Below, in pieces: positions 43,925 to 52,943 of a DNA stretch of 64,000 nucleotides. The stretch covers positions 1-64,000 of the forward strand of contig JADJPG010000025.1 in NCBI GenBank assembly GCA_016713365.1. Reading direction: 5' to 3'. Under the pieces are notes generated by a model that ran no database searches, had not been told where the DNA came from, and worked only from the letters and a program-made list of their open reading frames with translations. The translations under genes and the position numbers were made by a program. This DNA comes from Verrucomicrobiota bacterium (GTDB taxonomy: Bacteria > Verrucomicrobiota > Verrucomicrobiia > Limisphaerales > JADJPG01). Positions within the stretch are counted from its first letter, which is position 1. Each line of letters opens with the position of its first letter.

Positions 43925-46900
43925 TCACCGCTTCAAAATCGCCTCATCAAAGTTCATCACGGCGCTGGCGACGGCGGTGGCGGCGGCGAGTTCGGCGCGA
44001 TCGAGCTTTGGGTCGATGGCTGATTCGCCGATCTTGAGCATCGCTTCCGCGCCGTCGCGGTTTACACGGAAGAGGGCGAGCTGATCGTCGCGCAGCTTTT
44101 GCAGAACGCGCAGTTCCTTCGCCGTCGGCTTGCGACCGGTCAGGAGGAGGAAGGTTTCCGTCACCTGATCCCGCGGTTCACCCGGATTTGACTTCAGCAC
44201 CTGCTCGCCAATGCGGCGGGCGGCTTCGAGCATCTGCGGATCGTTCAGCAGCACGAGCGCCTGGAGCGGTGTGCTCGTGGGCTGACGCCGGACGACGCAC
44301 GTGTTCCGCTCGGAGGCGTCAAAGGTCGTCATCATCGGGTGCGGCGCGGTGCGTTTCCAGAACGTGTAGAGGCTGCGGCGATAGAGTCCTTCTCCTTTGT
44401 CCGGCGTGTAGCTGGAGCCAGCGGTATCTTCCCAAATGCCCTCGGGTTGATATGGCTTCACGCTCGGACCGCCGAGCTTTTGGACAAGCAGGCCGGACGC
44501 CGCGAGCGCTTGATCGCGCAACATTTCGGCGGTAAGACGCGTCTTCGGTCCGCGGGCGAGGAGCTTGTTGTCGGGATCGCGCGCGAGCAGTTCCGGCCCG
44601 ACTTCCGACGATTGCCGGTAGGTGGCGGAAGTGACGATGAGTTTGCAGAGCGCCTTGAGATCCCAGCCGGTTTCCATGAAGTGCATCGCGAGCCAGTCGA
44701 GCAATTCAGGATGCGTAGGCAGCGCACCCTGGCTGCCGAAATCCTCCGCGGTGAGCACGAGGCCGTGGCCGAAGAAGTTCTGCCAGTAACGATTCACGAG
44801 CACGCGCGCGGTGAGCGGGTTCTGGCGGTCCACGAACCATTGTGCGAGGCCGAGGCGATTGCGCGGGAGCTTCGGATCCATCGGGAGGATGTTCGCCGGC
44901 GTGTCCGGCTCGACGGTCTCGGCGCGCTTGTCGTATTCGCCGCGCTTGAGGACGTAGGTCGGACGTGGCGTTGGCAAATCGCCCATGCCCATGATTTCAG
45001 GGATGCGGTTGATGAAGTTATTCTCGTCGTCGCGGAGTTTCTTCAGCTCGGCGAGCTGCTTCGCGAAACCTTCGTCGGCGGTGGCGAGGTAGTAATCCAA
45101 CGCCGCGGCGCGATCGGCGAACTGCAGGCTACCATTCTCCGTTGGAAAGGCGCCCCCGAGTTCGTGCATCTCCACCGCACTCAGCCCGCGGTTGAAGACT
45201 TTCAGCTCGTCGATCATGCCGTCCTTGAATCCGCGGCTGCGGAAGCGCGCGGCCAGCGCGAGCGGCTGGCCGTTGGCAAAGTCCTTGGTGAGCTTGTCCT
45301 TCTCGACTTCGGTTACGGCGGGCTGGCCGTTGACGAAGAGCTTGAGTCCGGCGGCGCGGCTGGAACCATCGTAGGTAACGCCGACGTGGGTCCATGCGTT
45401 GAGCGGGAGCTTGTCCTTGGTGCGGACCTTGATGGCGTTGCCGGGCCAGAAGTGAATCAGGCCGAAGCTGGCGTGGCCGTCTTCGAGCACGAGTTGGTAG
45501 CCTTGGTAGCCGGAGTCAGAACCGGCTTGTTGGTGATGGAGAACGACAATCTCGGGCAGTTCCTCGGAGGGGTTGATGTAGAGGCTGAATGAGAATGGAT
45601 CGGTGCGTTTGAAGTCCGCGAATTTGTCGATGCGCACGGAGTTTTCGCCATCGAACTGGAGCGCCTGACCGAATCGACCAGTCACGCTCTTCGGGCCTTC
45701 GGAGAGCTTCGCGTGGAAGTTCGTCGCGGCCAGATTGCGCGATGTGTTGTTCGTAAGGTTGTCGAAGGAATAGTGGCCGATGAGTCCCCTCGCCGTCCCG
45801 AAGCGAGGAAAGAGTTGGGGAGAGGAGGCATCTCTGGACCCTGGGGATTCCCCTCTCCCTGGGGTCGCAGGCGGAGAGGCGTTCGATGCATTCACTTCAG
45901 TCAGCCATTTCTCAAACGCTGGCTGGGCTAAGGCGCGATACGCTTCCAGTTCCTTCTCTTTTGCCGTCACAGCTTGCTTGAGCGCGCGATGTTTCTGCTC
46001 CGCGCCGTCCTTATAGAGGAGCGTCGTCGGCGTCGGGATGGCGTCGGTGAAGTGCGAGTAGAGGCCGGATTCGTCGGTGGAATTGAAGAACGCGAAGAGG
46101 CGGTAGTAATCCATCTGCGATACGGGATCGTATTTGTGATCGTGGCAACGCGCGCACTCCATCGTGAGTCCGAGGAACGCGCCACCGAGCGTGTGGACGC
46201 GGTCGGCGTTGTACTCGACGCGAAACTCCTCGTTCACGCTGCCGCCTTCGTTGGTCTGACGATGCAGGCGGTTGAACGCGGTCGCGACTTTCTGATCCTG
46301 CGTGGCGTCTGGTAGGAGGTCGCCGGCGAGTTGTTCGATGATGAACTGATTGATACGGATGTTGCGGTTGAAGGACTTGATCACCCAGTCCCGCCACGGC
46401 CAGAGATGATTGATGCGGTCGGCCTGGTAACCATAGGTATCCGCGTAACGCGCGACATCGAGCCACTCGACGGCCATGCGTTCGCCGTAGGTCGGCGACG
46501 CGAGCAAGCGGTCCACGACCTTCTCGTAGGCGTTCGGTGATTTGTCGGTGAGGAAGGCGTCCACTTCCGCCGGCGTTGGCGGCAAGCCGGTGAGGTCGAG
46601 GCTCACGCGGCGGAGGAGACGTTCCTTCGTGGCTTCCGGCGCGGGCTTGAGCTTCTCGGCTTCGAGCTTCGCGAGCACGAAGCGGTCGACTTCGTTCCGT
46701 GCCCACTTGCGGTTCTTCGTGTCCGGCACCGGCACGTTACCGACCGGGATAAACGCCCAGTGTTTCTTCCATTCTGCGCCTTGTTCGATCCATTTCTTGA
46801 ACAGCGCGATCTCGTCCGTGCTCAGCGCGAGATTCGCTTTCGGCGGGGGCATGACTTCCTCGGGATCGGTGCTGGTGAGGCGATGCAGCAATTCGCTTTT

Positions 46901-47182
46901 CGCCGGGTCGCCGGGCTTGACGACAGACATCCCGCCCTCCAGCGCCTTGAACGCGCCTTCCGGCGTGTCGAGCCGGAGTTTGCCCTTGCGGCCCTTCTCG
47001 TCGGGACCGTGGCAGAAGAAGCAGCGATCCGACAGCAGCGGCTTGATGTGGTAGTTGAAATCGACGCGAGCCGGCAGCGGCGCGGCAAAAGAGGGCAGTG
47101 CCGCCAACATGGCGGCTCCCAACGTGACAAGGATGCGGATTGGTCGGGAACCGGCGTTCTCAGTGGTACCGAGGCTGTTCAT
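43925..47182 (-). CDS. DUF1549/DUF1553 cytochrome-like protein with a laminin-G-type domain
   Basis: A protein of about 1,085 residues; I prefer an internal ATG at 47182 (47188 also possible), which places a signal peptide at the N-terminus. Domains: a planctomycete cytochrome C domain with haem motif CFFCH (about residue 55); DUF1549 (RNEVDRFVLAKLEAEKLKPA, LLRRVSLDLTGLPPTPAEVD); an inserted laminin-G/concanavalin-like domain (about residues 490-690); and DUF1553 (LARWFVD-like GLAQWFVDRQNPLTARVLVN). It also has a second CARCH motif. Such proteins are periplasmic and of unknown function. The usual DUF1501 partner is displaced by the insertion block downstream. Confidence 0.9.
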   Translation of the reverse strand: MNSLGTTENAGSRPIRILVTLGAAMLAALPSFAAPLPARVDFNYHIKPLLSDRCFFCHGPDEKGRKGKLRLDTPEGAFKALEGGMSVVKPGDPAKSELLHRLTSTDPEEVMPPPKANLALSTDEIALFKKWIEQGAEWKKHWAFIPVGNVPVPDTKNRKWARNEVDRFVLAKLEAEKLKPAPEATKERLLRRVSLDLTGLPPTPAEVDAFLTDKSPNAYEKVVDRLLASPTYGERMAVEWLDVARYADTYGYQADRINHLWPWRDWVIKSFNRNIRINQFIIEQLAGDLLPDATQDQKVATAFNRLHRQTNEGGSVNEEFRVEYNADRVHTLGGAFLGLTMECARCHDHKYDPVSQMDYYRLFAFFNSTDESGLYSHFTDAIPTPTTLLYKDGAEQKHRALKQAVTAKEKELEAYRALAQPAFEKWLTEVNASNASPPATPGRGESPGSRDASSPQLFPRFGTARGLIGHYSFDNLTNNTSRNLAATNFHAKLSEGPKSVTGRFGQALQFDGENSVRIDKFADFKRTDPFSFSLYINPSEELPEIVVLHHQQAGSDSGYQGYQLVLEDGHASFGLIHFWPGNAIKVRTKDKLPLNAWTHVGVTYDGSSRAAGLKLFVNGQPAVTEVEKDKLTKDFANGQPLALAARFRSRGFKDGMIDELKVFNRGLSAVEMHELGGAFPTENGSLQFADRAAALDYYLATADEGFAKQLAELKKLRDDENNFINRIPEIMGMGDLPTPRPTYVLKRGEYDKRAETVEPDTPANILPMDPKLPRNRLGLAQWFVDRQNPLTARVLVNRYWQNFFGHGLVLTAEDFGSQGALPTHPELLDWLAMHFMETGWDLKALCKLIVTSATYRQSSEVGPELLARDPDNKLLARGPKTRLTAEMLRDQALAASGLLVQKLGGPSVKPYQPEGIWEDTAGSSYTPDKGEGLYRRSLYTFWKRTAPHPMMTTFDASERNTCVVRRQPTSTPLQALVLLNDPQMLEAARRIGEQVLKSNPGEPRDQVTETFLLLTGRKPTAKELRVLQKLRDDQLALFRVNRDGAEAMLKIGESAIDPKLDRAELAAATAVASAVMNFDEAILKR

Positions 47183-47428
47183 GGTCATTGCGGATATAGC
47201 TTTGATGGGACCGGAAGCTGCGTATTCGGAATATTCCTGGAGCGTATTCATCAATCCCACAACGAGAAAGATGCTAATGGAATATTCAGGACTCCGATTC
47301 AGGCGGTGTAGCGGTCGCGTATCGAGGCGCGAAAGCTCGGTTGCCGGGTCACCTTAGGTGGGCCAGGGGCGAACCGGTTGTCATTCGAAACGATCTCTTG
47401 TCAGCCACGGGCTGGCAGGTGTGGGCAA

Positions 47429-49393
47429 ATGATCAAACGATTCACCGAGCAACGCGGCCGTTCACTTGGGGTCACCTTCAAGGAGGCCGTTTCCATTGTG
47501 GGCGCGGGCTGTGCCCGTTTTACCCGCCGATTTTCCGGCCACGCTTCGTCGCGGCCGAATTCATCCTCCGGATCGGGAGACGCCACTTCCGAGTCTCAAG
47601 CCTTCGAGCTGGTCGGTGCAGATCAATTCTTGTCGTCACCCGCGATTGATGCGCTTAAGGAGGGCGAAGCCATTCTTCAGGAAGTTTCCCAGAGCGTTGA
47701 GAAATGTTTCCTCGGTCTGGGTTACGTGCTGGAGAAACTGCCGGGGGTGAGCGAGCGGCTGGTTAGACAGAGCCAGCGATACTCCGAAGTTTCATCCGGA
47801 CGCGCCTCGGGCAATGCGACATTTGAAGAGACGATTCAGCTGATTGAGGAACCGTTGGCGTTCATCGACCAGAGCCAGGACGAAGTTCGAAACTTGATTC
47901 GCGCCCTGGAGGAATTGCAGCAGCGGATTCATCGCTTGATTGCGTCCGAAGATTCGCTGAACCGGGCAGTCGCTCCGCTGACCTACATCCAGACTTTGTT
48001 CCGGGTCGAATCCACCGGATTGCCCCACGCCGTGCAGCAAATGTTCCTCGCGTTGACGGAAGACATCGAGCGGCTGCACGAACGGGTGAGCCAGACCTTC
48101 GGCGAGAAGTTCGCCGTGCTGCGCGTCGCGAGCGAAACCATCCAGCGAGTCGCCAGCCAACTGCGCGAAGAGATTCGTTCGAATGGCACGGCGTTGCGCG
48201 ACAAGCGAAAGAAAGTCGAGGCGGCGCTTGCCCAGCTGAACCTCGATCTCAAATCCAACGAAGCACGCGGCGTCCAGTTGAACAGCGTGAGCCGGGTGAT
48301 TGAACGGGAGGCGGGCATGCTCGTCATCAGCCTTCAGGCGCAGGACATCGTGAACCAGAAGCTGGCACACATCGTCGGGGCGCTGTCACAGGTGCAGGAG
48401 CGGATGACCCCCGAAACGTGGCTGGCACCGCGCGAAAGCGCCCGGCAGGACATCGCCTACTGCGCGGTCTCCAGCCGGCTTCAGGCGACTCAACTTGAAG
48501 GAGTGGGTGCCGATCTTGAACAAGCGCACGAGCAGATCAAGCGGGCGACGGTCGAGATCGGAACGCAGGTGCGCAAGCTGGAGGAAGACTACCTGCGAAC
48601 GGACAGCCAGCAGCAGAATGCCGCGGGCACGGACGCATTGATTCAGGTGCTGCTCGATACGATGGCTGAGGTTCGTGCCATGAGCGATCGCGCGGTGAAC
48701 TCTGCGGAGAAAGCGTTCGCGGCGATCAGTCCGATTGGCGGCATGGCCTCCAACCTCACCGGCGTGATGAGGCAGCTCTCCGCGCAAATTCATTTGATTG
48801 CGCTCAATGCCCAGGTGCAGGCGGCGCACAATTGCGGCGGGACCGGCTTGGAAGTGCTGGCGTCGAGCACGGCGACGATTTCCATCGAGACGAGCGAGAT
48901 CAGCGAACGCGTGGCGAGCGGCGTGGACGCGTTGACGGAGGAATTGAACCGGCTCGTGGCGGCCTTCGCGAAGTTGCGTGATGACGGCGCGGCGCAGCGC
49001 GATCGTATTTCGGGTCGCGGCCGGACCAAGGAGGGCGAACTGAACTCGATTCGCGAAGGGACGGGGAAGGAGTTGGATGCCCTGCGCGAAAGCGTTCACC
49101 AGATCCGCGGTCATCTGGAGTCGATGGAGACGGAAAACCAACTGCCGACCATTGCCGGCGAGAAGCTCAGCCGGCTGTCCGAAGTGCTGGTGGCGGCCGC
49201 GAACACGATGGAGACACCGCTCAAAAGCGCCGGCGTTGTCATCAATCCAGCGTCGTTCTCGGCGGAGCTGTCCAAGCGCTACAGCGTCGCTTCCGAGCAT
49301 GAACTGCATCGGCGGTTCTTCAACGAGCCCGGCGCCAAGGCGTCACCTGCGCCGTCATTGGCCAGCAAGCAGACGGACGATGAAATCCTCTGA
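47429..49393 (+). CDS. Cytoplasmic MCP-like coiled-coil protein, first gene of the chemotaxis operon
   Basis: The ATG at 47429 gives 654 residues, largely long helices, with no transmembrane segment. The late region LIALNAQVQAAHNCGGTGLE resembles the signalling tip of methyl-accepting proteins, where a hairpin binds CheA/CheW, but it is divergent. The frame ends in a TGA at 49391-49393. The same frame is open for 54 more codons, to a TGA at 49556-49558, ending LGDNVDLF. The stop may therefore be a point mutation or error, and the true protein about 709 residues. It heads the chemotaxis operon, so it is probably a soluble receptor or scaffold. Confidence 0.72.
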   Translation: MIKRFTEQRGRSLGVTFKEAVSIVGAGCARFTRRFSGHASSRPNSSSGSGDATSESQAFELVGADQFLSSPAIDALKEGEAILQEVSQSVEKCFLGLGYVLEKLPGVSERLVRQSQRYSEVSSGRASGNATFEETIQLIEEPLAFIDQSQDEVRNLIRALEELQQRIHRLIASEDSLNRAVAPLTYIQTLFRVESTGLPHAVQQMFLALTEDIERLHERVSQTFGEKFAVLRVASETIQRVASQLREEIRSNGTALRDKRKKVEAALAQLNLDLKSNEARGVQLNSVSRVIEREAGMLVISLQAQDIVNQKLAHIVGALSQVQERMTPETWLAPRESARQDIAYCAVSSRLQATQLEGVGADLEQAHEQIKRATVEIGTQVRKLEEDYLRTDSQQQNAAGTDALIQVLLDTMAEVRAMSDRAVNSAEKAFAAISPIGGMASNLTGVMRQLSAQIHLIALNAQVQAAHNCGGTGLEVLASSTATISIETSEISERVASGVDALTEELNRLVAAFAKLRDDGAAQRDRISGRGRTKEGELNSIREGTGKELDALRESVHQIRGHLESMETENQLPTIAGEKLSRLSEVLVAAANTMETPLKSAGVVINPASFSAELSKRYSVASEHELHRRFFNEPGAKASPAPSLASKQTDDEIL

Positions 49394-49619
49394 GGCGATC
49401 CTGCCACGGAGTCCGCGCCCGCGGTGTCCGACTCGGTGGCAACATCTCCGATTCGCGGCGACACGGTCGTGGTGGCGGTTGGCTCCGCTTCGAATGAAGC
49501 GACCGCCGCCGAGAAGAAGAAGGACGAATCACTCGGGGACAATGTTGATCTCTTTTGACCGCATGAACGCGACTCCCCACCGGAATTCGATTTTTGAAAC
49601 TGAGTAGCCAACTGGAATC

Positions 49620-49988
49620 ATGAGCAAGACCATCATTACCGTCGACGACGCAGCCACGATGCGAAAAATGATCTCGTTCACCCTCAAGGGAGCGGGACAC
49701 GAAGTATTGGAGGCGGCGGATGGCGTCGAAGCACTCAAGACCCTGCAGACCCGGGCAGTGGACATGGTGATCACCGACGTGAACATGCCGAACATGGACG
49801 GCCTCACGCTCACCCGCAGCCTGCGCGCGCTACCGCAATTCGCCCGCACGCCGATTGTGTTGCTCACCACGGAATCTGCCCCGGAGAAGAAGGCCGAGGG
49901 GAAAGCGGCGGGAGCGACCGGCTGGATCGTGAAACCGTTCCAACAGGATCAATTGCTGGCGGTCGTCGCCAAAGTGCTCGGGCCCTAG
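49620..49988 (+). CDS. cheY: CheY-type response regulator
   Basis: A 122-residue single receiver domain beginning MSKTIITVDDAATMRKMISF. The phospho-accepting Asp is residue 53 (MVITDVNMPNMDG), with Thr in LLTTESAP and the late Lys in IVKPF. CheY receives phosphate from CheA and carries the signal to a motor or regulator. With no flagellar genes in view, the output could be pilus control, which is inference. Confidence 0.92.
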   Translation: MSKTIITVDDAATMRKMISFTLKGAGHEVLEAADGVEALKTLQTRAVDMVITDVNMPNMDGLTLTRSLRALPQFARTPIVLLTTESAPEKKAEGKAAGATGWIVKPFQQDQLLAVVAKVLGP

Positions 49989-50015
49989 AAACCACGAACA
50001 ACACTTCCACCTGCC

Positions 50016-52376
50016 ATGCCAACCAACGAAGAACTTCAGAAGCAGCTGATTCAGGATCTGCTCGTCGAGAGCAACGAGGGGCTTGATCGGTTTGATCGCG
50101 AGATGCTCGCCTTGGAAAAGGGTCAGGCCACTCCCGACACGCCGAACATCATCTTCCGCGTCATCCACACCATCAAAGGCACGGCGGGCTGCCTTGGCTT
50201 GAGCAAGATCGAATCGGTCGCGCACGTGGGTGAAAATCTCCTGAGCTTGCTCCGCGAGGGTAAGGTGACGGTGACGCCGCCGTTGATCTCCACGCTGCTC
50301 GCCTACGCGGATGCCTTGCGCGCCATGCTGAGTTCATTGCGCGATGAAGGCAACGAAGGCAGCGAGGATTACTCGGCGTTGCTCAAACAACTTCAGGATT
50401 TGCAGGCCGCGTCGTCTGCTACCTCTACGGAAACGATCCCGGCGCCGCAGGCAGCTGCACCCGTTGCTGCGCCGGCCGCGTTGCCCCAAGGATGGGGACT
50501 CTTCGATGATGAACCGGCTCCGGCCACGCCGGCCGCGACTCCGGTTCTGTCTGAGGCTGTGGCCCCGGCCCCGGTAATCGAGCGCGCTCCAGTCGTAGCG
50601 CCGGTGACCGCGCATGCGCCCACGGGAACGCCGGCTACCTCGCATCCCCCGGGTGAAGGTGGCGCGCGGGCGACGTCCGCGGCGGATACCGCCATTCGCG
50701 TGAATGTGGAGCAGCTCGACAAACTGATGAATCTCGTGGGCGAACTCGTTCTGGCCCGCAATCAGATCGTCCAGCATTCGGCGCTTATCCAGGATAATTC
50801 GCTCATCGCCGCGTCGCAGCGGCTCAACATCATCACCACCGAACTGCAGGAAAGCGTGATGAAGACGCGGATGCAGCCGATCGGAAATGTCTGGGCCAAG
50901 TTTCCGCGCATCGTGCGCGATGTCGCGGGGGAGCTCGGCAAGAAGGTGCAGCTCGTCATGGAAGGCAATGAGACGGAGCTGGACCGGACGATCATTGAGG
51001 CGATCAAGGATCCGCTTACTCACATCATCCGCAACGCGATCGATCACGGCATTGAGACGCCCGAGGTGCGGCGGGGCGGCGGCAAACCGGACGAAGGATT
51101 GTTGATCCTGCGCGCCTTTCACGAGGGCGGCCAGGTGAACATTGAGATCATGGATGATGGGCGCGGCATCAATATTTCGCGGGTGAAGGAGAAGGCGCTG
51201 CAACGGGCGTTGATCACGGCGGATCAATCCGCACGTATGAGCGACCGGGAGGCCTTCAATCTGATCTTCCTGCCGGGCTTCAGCACGGCGGAGAAGGTGA
51301 CCAATCTCTCCGGTCGCGGCGTCGGCATGGACGTGGTGAAGACGAACATCGAGAAGATCGGTGGCTCGGTGGATTTGCTCAGCGAGGCGAATGCGGGAAC
51401 GACGATCAAGATCAAGATCCCGCTGACGCTCGCCATCATTCCGGCGCTGATTGTCACGAGCGGCCGCGAGCGTTTTGCCATTCCGCAGGTGAGCCTGCTG
51501 GAACTCGTCCGGCTCGAAGCGGAGCAGGCGAGGAAGGGTATCGAGAAGCTTTACGGCGCGCCGGTCTACCGGTTGCGCGGTCAGTTGTTGCCGTTGGTTT
51601 ATCTGAACAAGGAACTGGAGCTGGGCGGCGCATCCTCCACTGGAGGCGCGGTCGATGAGGCGGTGAACATCGTGGTGTTGCAGGCGGACGGACGCCAGTT
51701 CGGCATGGTGGTGGATGAGATCAACGACACGGAAGAAATCGTCGTGAAACCTCTCGGTAAACAACTCAAGGGACTGGCGTGCTTTGCCGGCGCCACCATC
51801 ATGGGCGACGGCCGGGTGGCTTTGATTCTGGATGTGGTTGGCCTGGCCCAACACGCGCAGGTGATTCGCGAGGTTCGCGATCGTTCGATGACCGAGAAGC
51901 ACAAGGGCGATGCTCGCGCGAGCGAACGGCAGACTCTGCTGCTGTTCGATGTGGGCGAGGGAGCCCAGATGGCCATCCCGCTCTCCATGGTGGCGCGGCT
52001 GGAGGAATTTCCGCGCAGCCAGATCGAACGCTCCGGAGCGCACGAGGTGGTTCAATACCGGGGCCAGATTCTCCCGCTGGTGCGCGTGTCCGACTACGTT
52101 CGAACGGTGGCCGAGACGAGCGCGAGCGGAACGGATCTCATGCAGGTGGTGGTTTATTCGGAACAGGGCCGGAGCATCGGATTGGTCGTCGGCTCCATCA
52201 ACGACATCGTGGAGGAGGCGGTGACGGTGAAACGCGATTCCGCGCACGATGGCATTCTCGGTTCGGCCGTCATTCAAAACCGCGTCACCGATCTGCTCGA
52301 TGTGGCGGCGGTCATTCGCTCGGCGGATCCGAGCTTCTACTCCAGCAGCAGAACTCCTGTGGGGCTCGCCGCGTGA
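50016..52376 (+). CDS. cheA: Chemotaxis histidine kinase CheA with two CheW-like domains
   Basis: A 786-residue kinase. The HPt domain has its phosphorylated His at residue 51 (IFRVIHTIKGTAGCLG). A Pro/Ala-rich linker covers about 130-225. The dimerisation helix pair follows (LDKLMNLVGELVLARNQIVQ). The ATPase has the N-box HIIRNAIDHGIETP, G1 DDGRGIN and G2 GRGVGMDVV. Two CheW-like domains follow, at about residues 480-610 and 640-775. The second is absent from the simple E. coli layout but common in complex systems. It couples receptors to CheY, CheB and the second regulator. Confidence 0.94.
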   Translation: MPTNEELQKQLIQDLLVESNEGLDRFDREMLALEKGQATPDTPNIIFRVIHTIKGTAGCLGLSKIESVAHVGENLLSLLREGKVTVTPPLISTLLAYADALRAMLSSLRDEGNEGSEDYSALLKQLQDLQAASSATSTETIPAPQAAAPVAAPAALPQGWGLFDDEPAPATPAATPVLSEAVAPAPVIERAPVVAPVTAHAPTGTPATSHPPGEGGARATSAADTAIRVNVEQLDKLMNLVGELVLARNQIVQHSALIQDNSLIAASQRLNIITTELQESVMKTRMQPIGNVWAKFPRIVRDVAGELGKKVQLVMEGNETELDRTIIEAIKDPLTHIIRNAIDHGIETPEVRRGGGKPDEGLLILRAFHEGGQVNIEIMDDGRGINISRVKEKALQRALITADQSARMSDREAFNLIFLPGFSTAEKVTNLSGRGVGMDVVKTNIEKIGGSVDLLSEANAGTTIKIKIPLTLAIIPALIVTSGRERFAIPQVSLLELVRLEAEQARKGIEKLYGAPVYRLRGQLLPLVYLNKELELGGASSTGGAVDEAVNIVVLQADGRQFGMVVDEINDTEEIVVKPLGKQLKGLACFAGATIMGDGRVALILDVVGLAQHAQVIREVRDRSMTEKHKGDARASERQTLLLFDVGEGAQMAIPLSMVARLEEFPRSQIERSGAHEVVQYRGQILPLVRVSDYVRTVAETSASGTDLMQVVVYSEQGRSIGLVVGSINDIVEEAVTVKRDSAHDGILGSAVIQNRVTDLLDVAAVIRSADPSFYSSSRTPVGLAA

Positions 52377-52398
52377 ACGTCCCAACCCCTTTCAATTT

Positions 52399-52830
52399 AT
52401 GAACGACAGCAAACAGTTCTGCACCTTCTTCATCGACGGTCTGTTCTTCGGCGTCGAGGTGCTGAAGGTCCAGGAAGTCATCCGCTACCAGCAGATGACG
52501 GCAGTCCCGCTCGCGTCCCGCACGATCGAGGGGCTGATCAATCTCCGCGGCCAGATCGTCACCGCGATTGACCTGCGGCGCCGGCTCGATTTGCCGCCCC
52601 GTGGCGAGGAACAACTGCCCATGAACGTTGTGGTGCGCAGTGACGACGGCGCCGTCAGCCTGCTCGTCGATGAAATCGGTGACGTGGTGGAAATCCACGA
52701 CGACGTTCGTGAGCGTCCACCGGAGACGTTGCGCGGAGTCGCGCGGGAACTGGTGACGGGCGTTTACAAGTTAAAGGAGCGCCTGTTGCTCATTCTCGAC
52801 ACGGAGAAGACGGTGAACCTTGCAGCCTGA
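52399..52830 (+). CDS. cheW: Chemotaxis coupling protein CheW
   Basis: The ATG at 52399 gives 143 residues beginning MNDSKQFCTFFIDGLFFGVE. It is a single CheW domain with LINLRGQIVTAIDLRRRLDL and VSLLVDEIGDVVEI. CheW bridges receptors and CheA in the signalling array. It lies 22 bases after cheA. Confidence 0.93.
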   Translation: MNDSKQFCTFFIDGLFFGVEVLKVQEVIRYQQMTAVPLASRTIEGLINLRGQIVTAIDLRRRLDLPPRGEEQLPMNVVVRSDDGAVSLLVDEIGDVVEIHDDVRERPPETLRGVARELVTGVYKLKERLLLILDTEKTVNLAA

Positions 52831-52943
52831 ACGATTCCGACATGACCAAGCTTTACTCCCAAAGCCCTTTCGCCCGAACCGGCCATCGCGTCGAGGGCGT
52901 GTTCGATAATTACTGACCAACAACAAAACAAAATACCAAAGCC

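Noticed and set aside
49391..49393. TGA as selenocysteine or recoded codon
   Set aside because: No SECIS-like element was recognised, and TGA ends many normal genes here, so mutation or error is simpler.
50334..52385. A 683-residue open frame antisense to cheA
   Set aside because: It mirrors cheA exactly and is His/Arg-rich with no domain. GC-rich genes often leave such open antisense frames.
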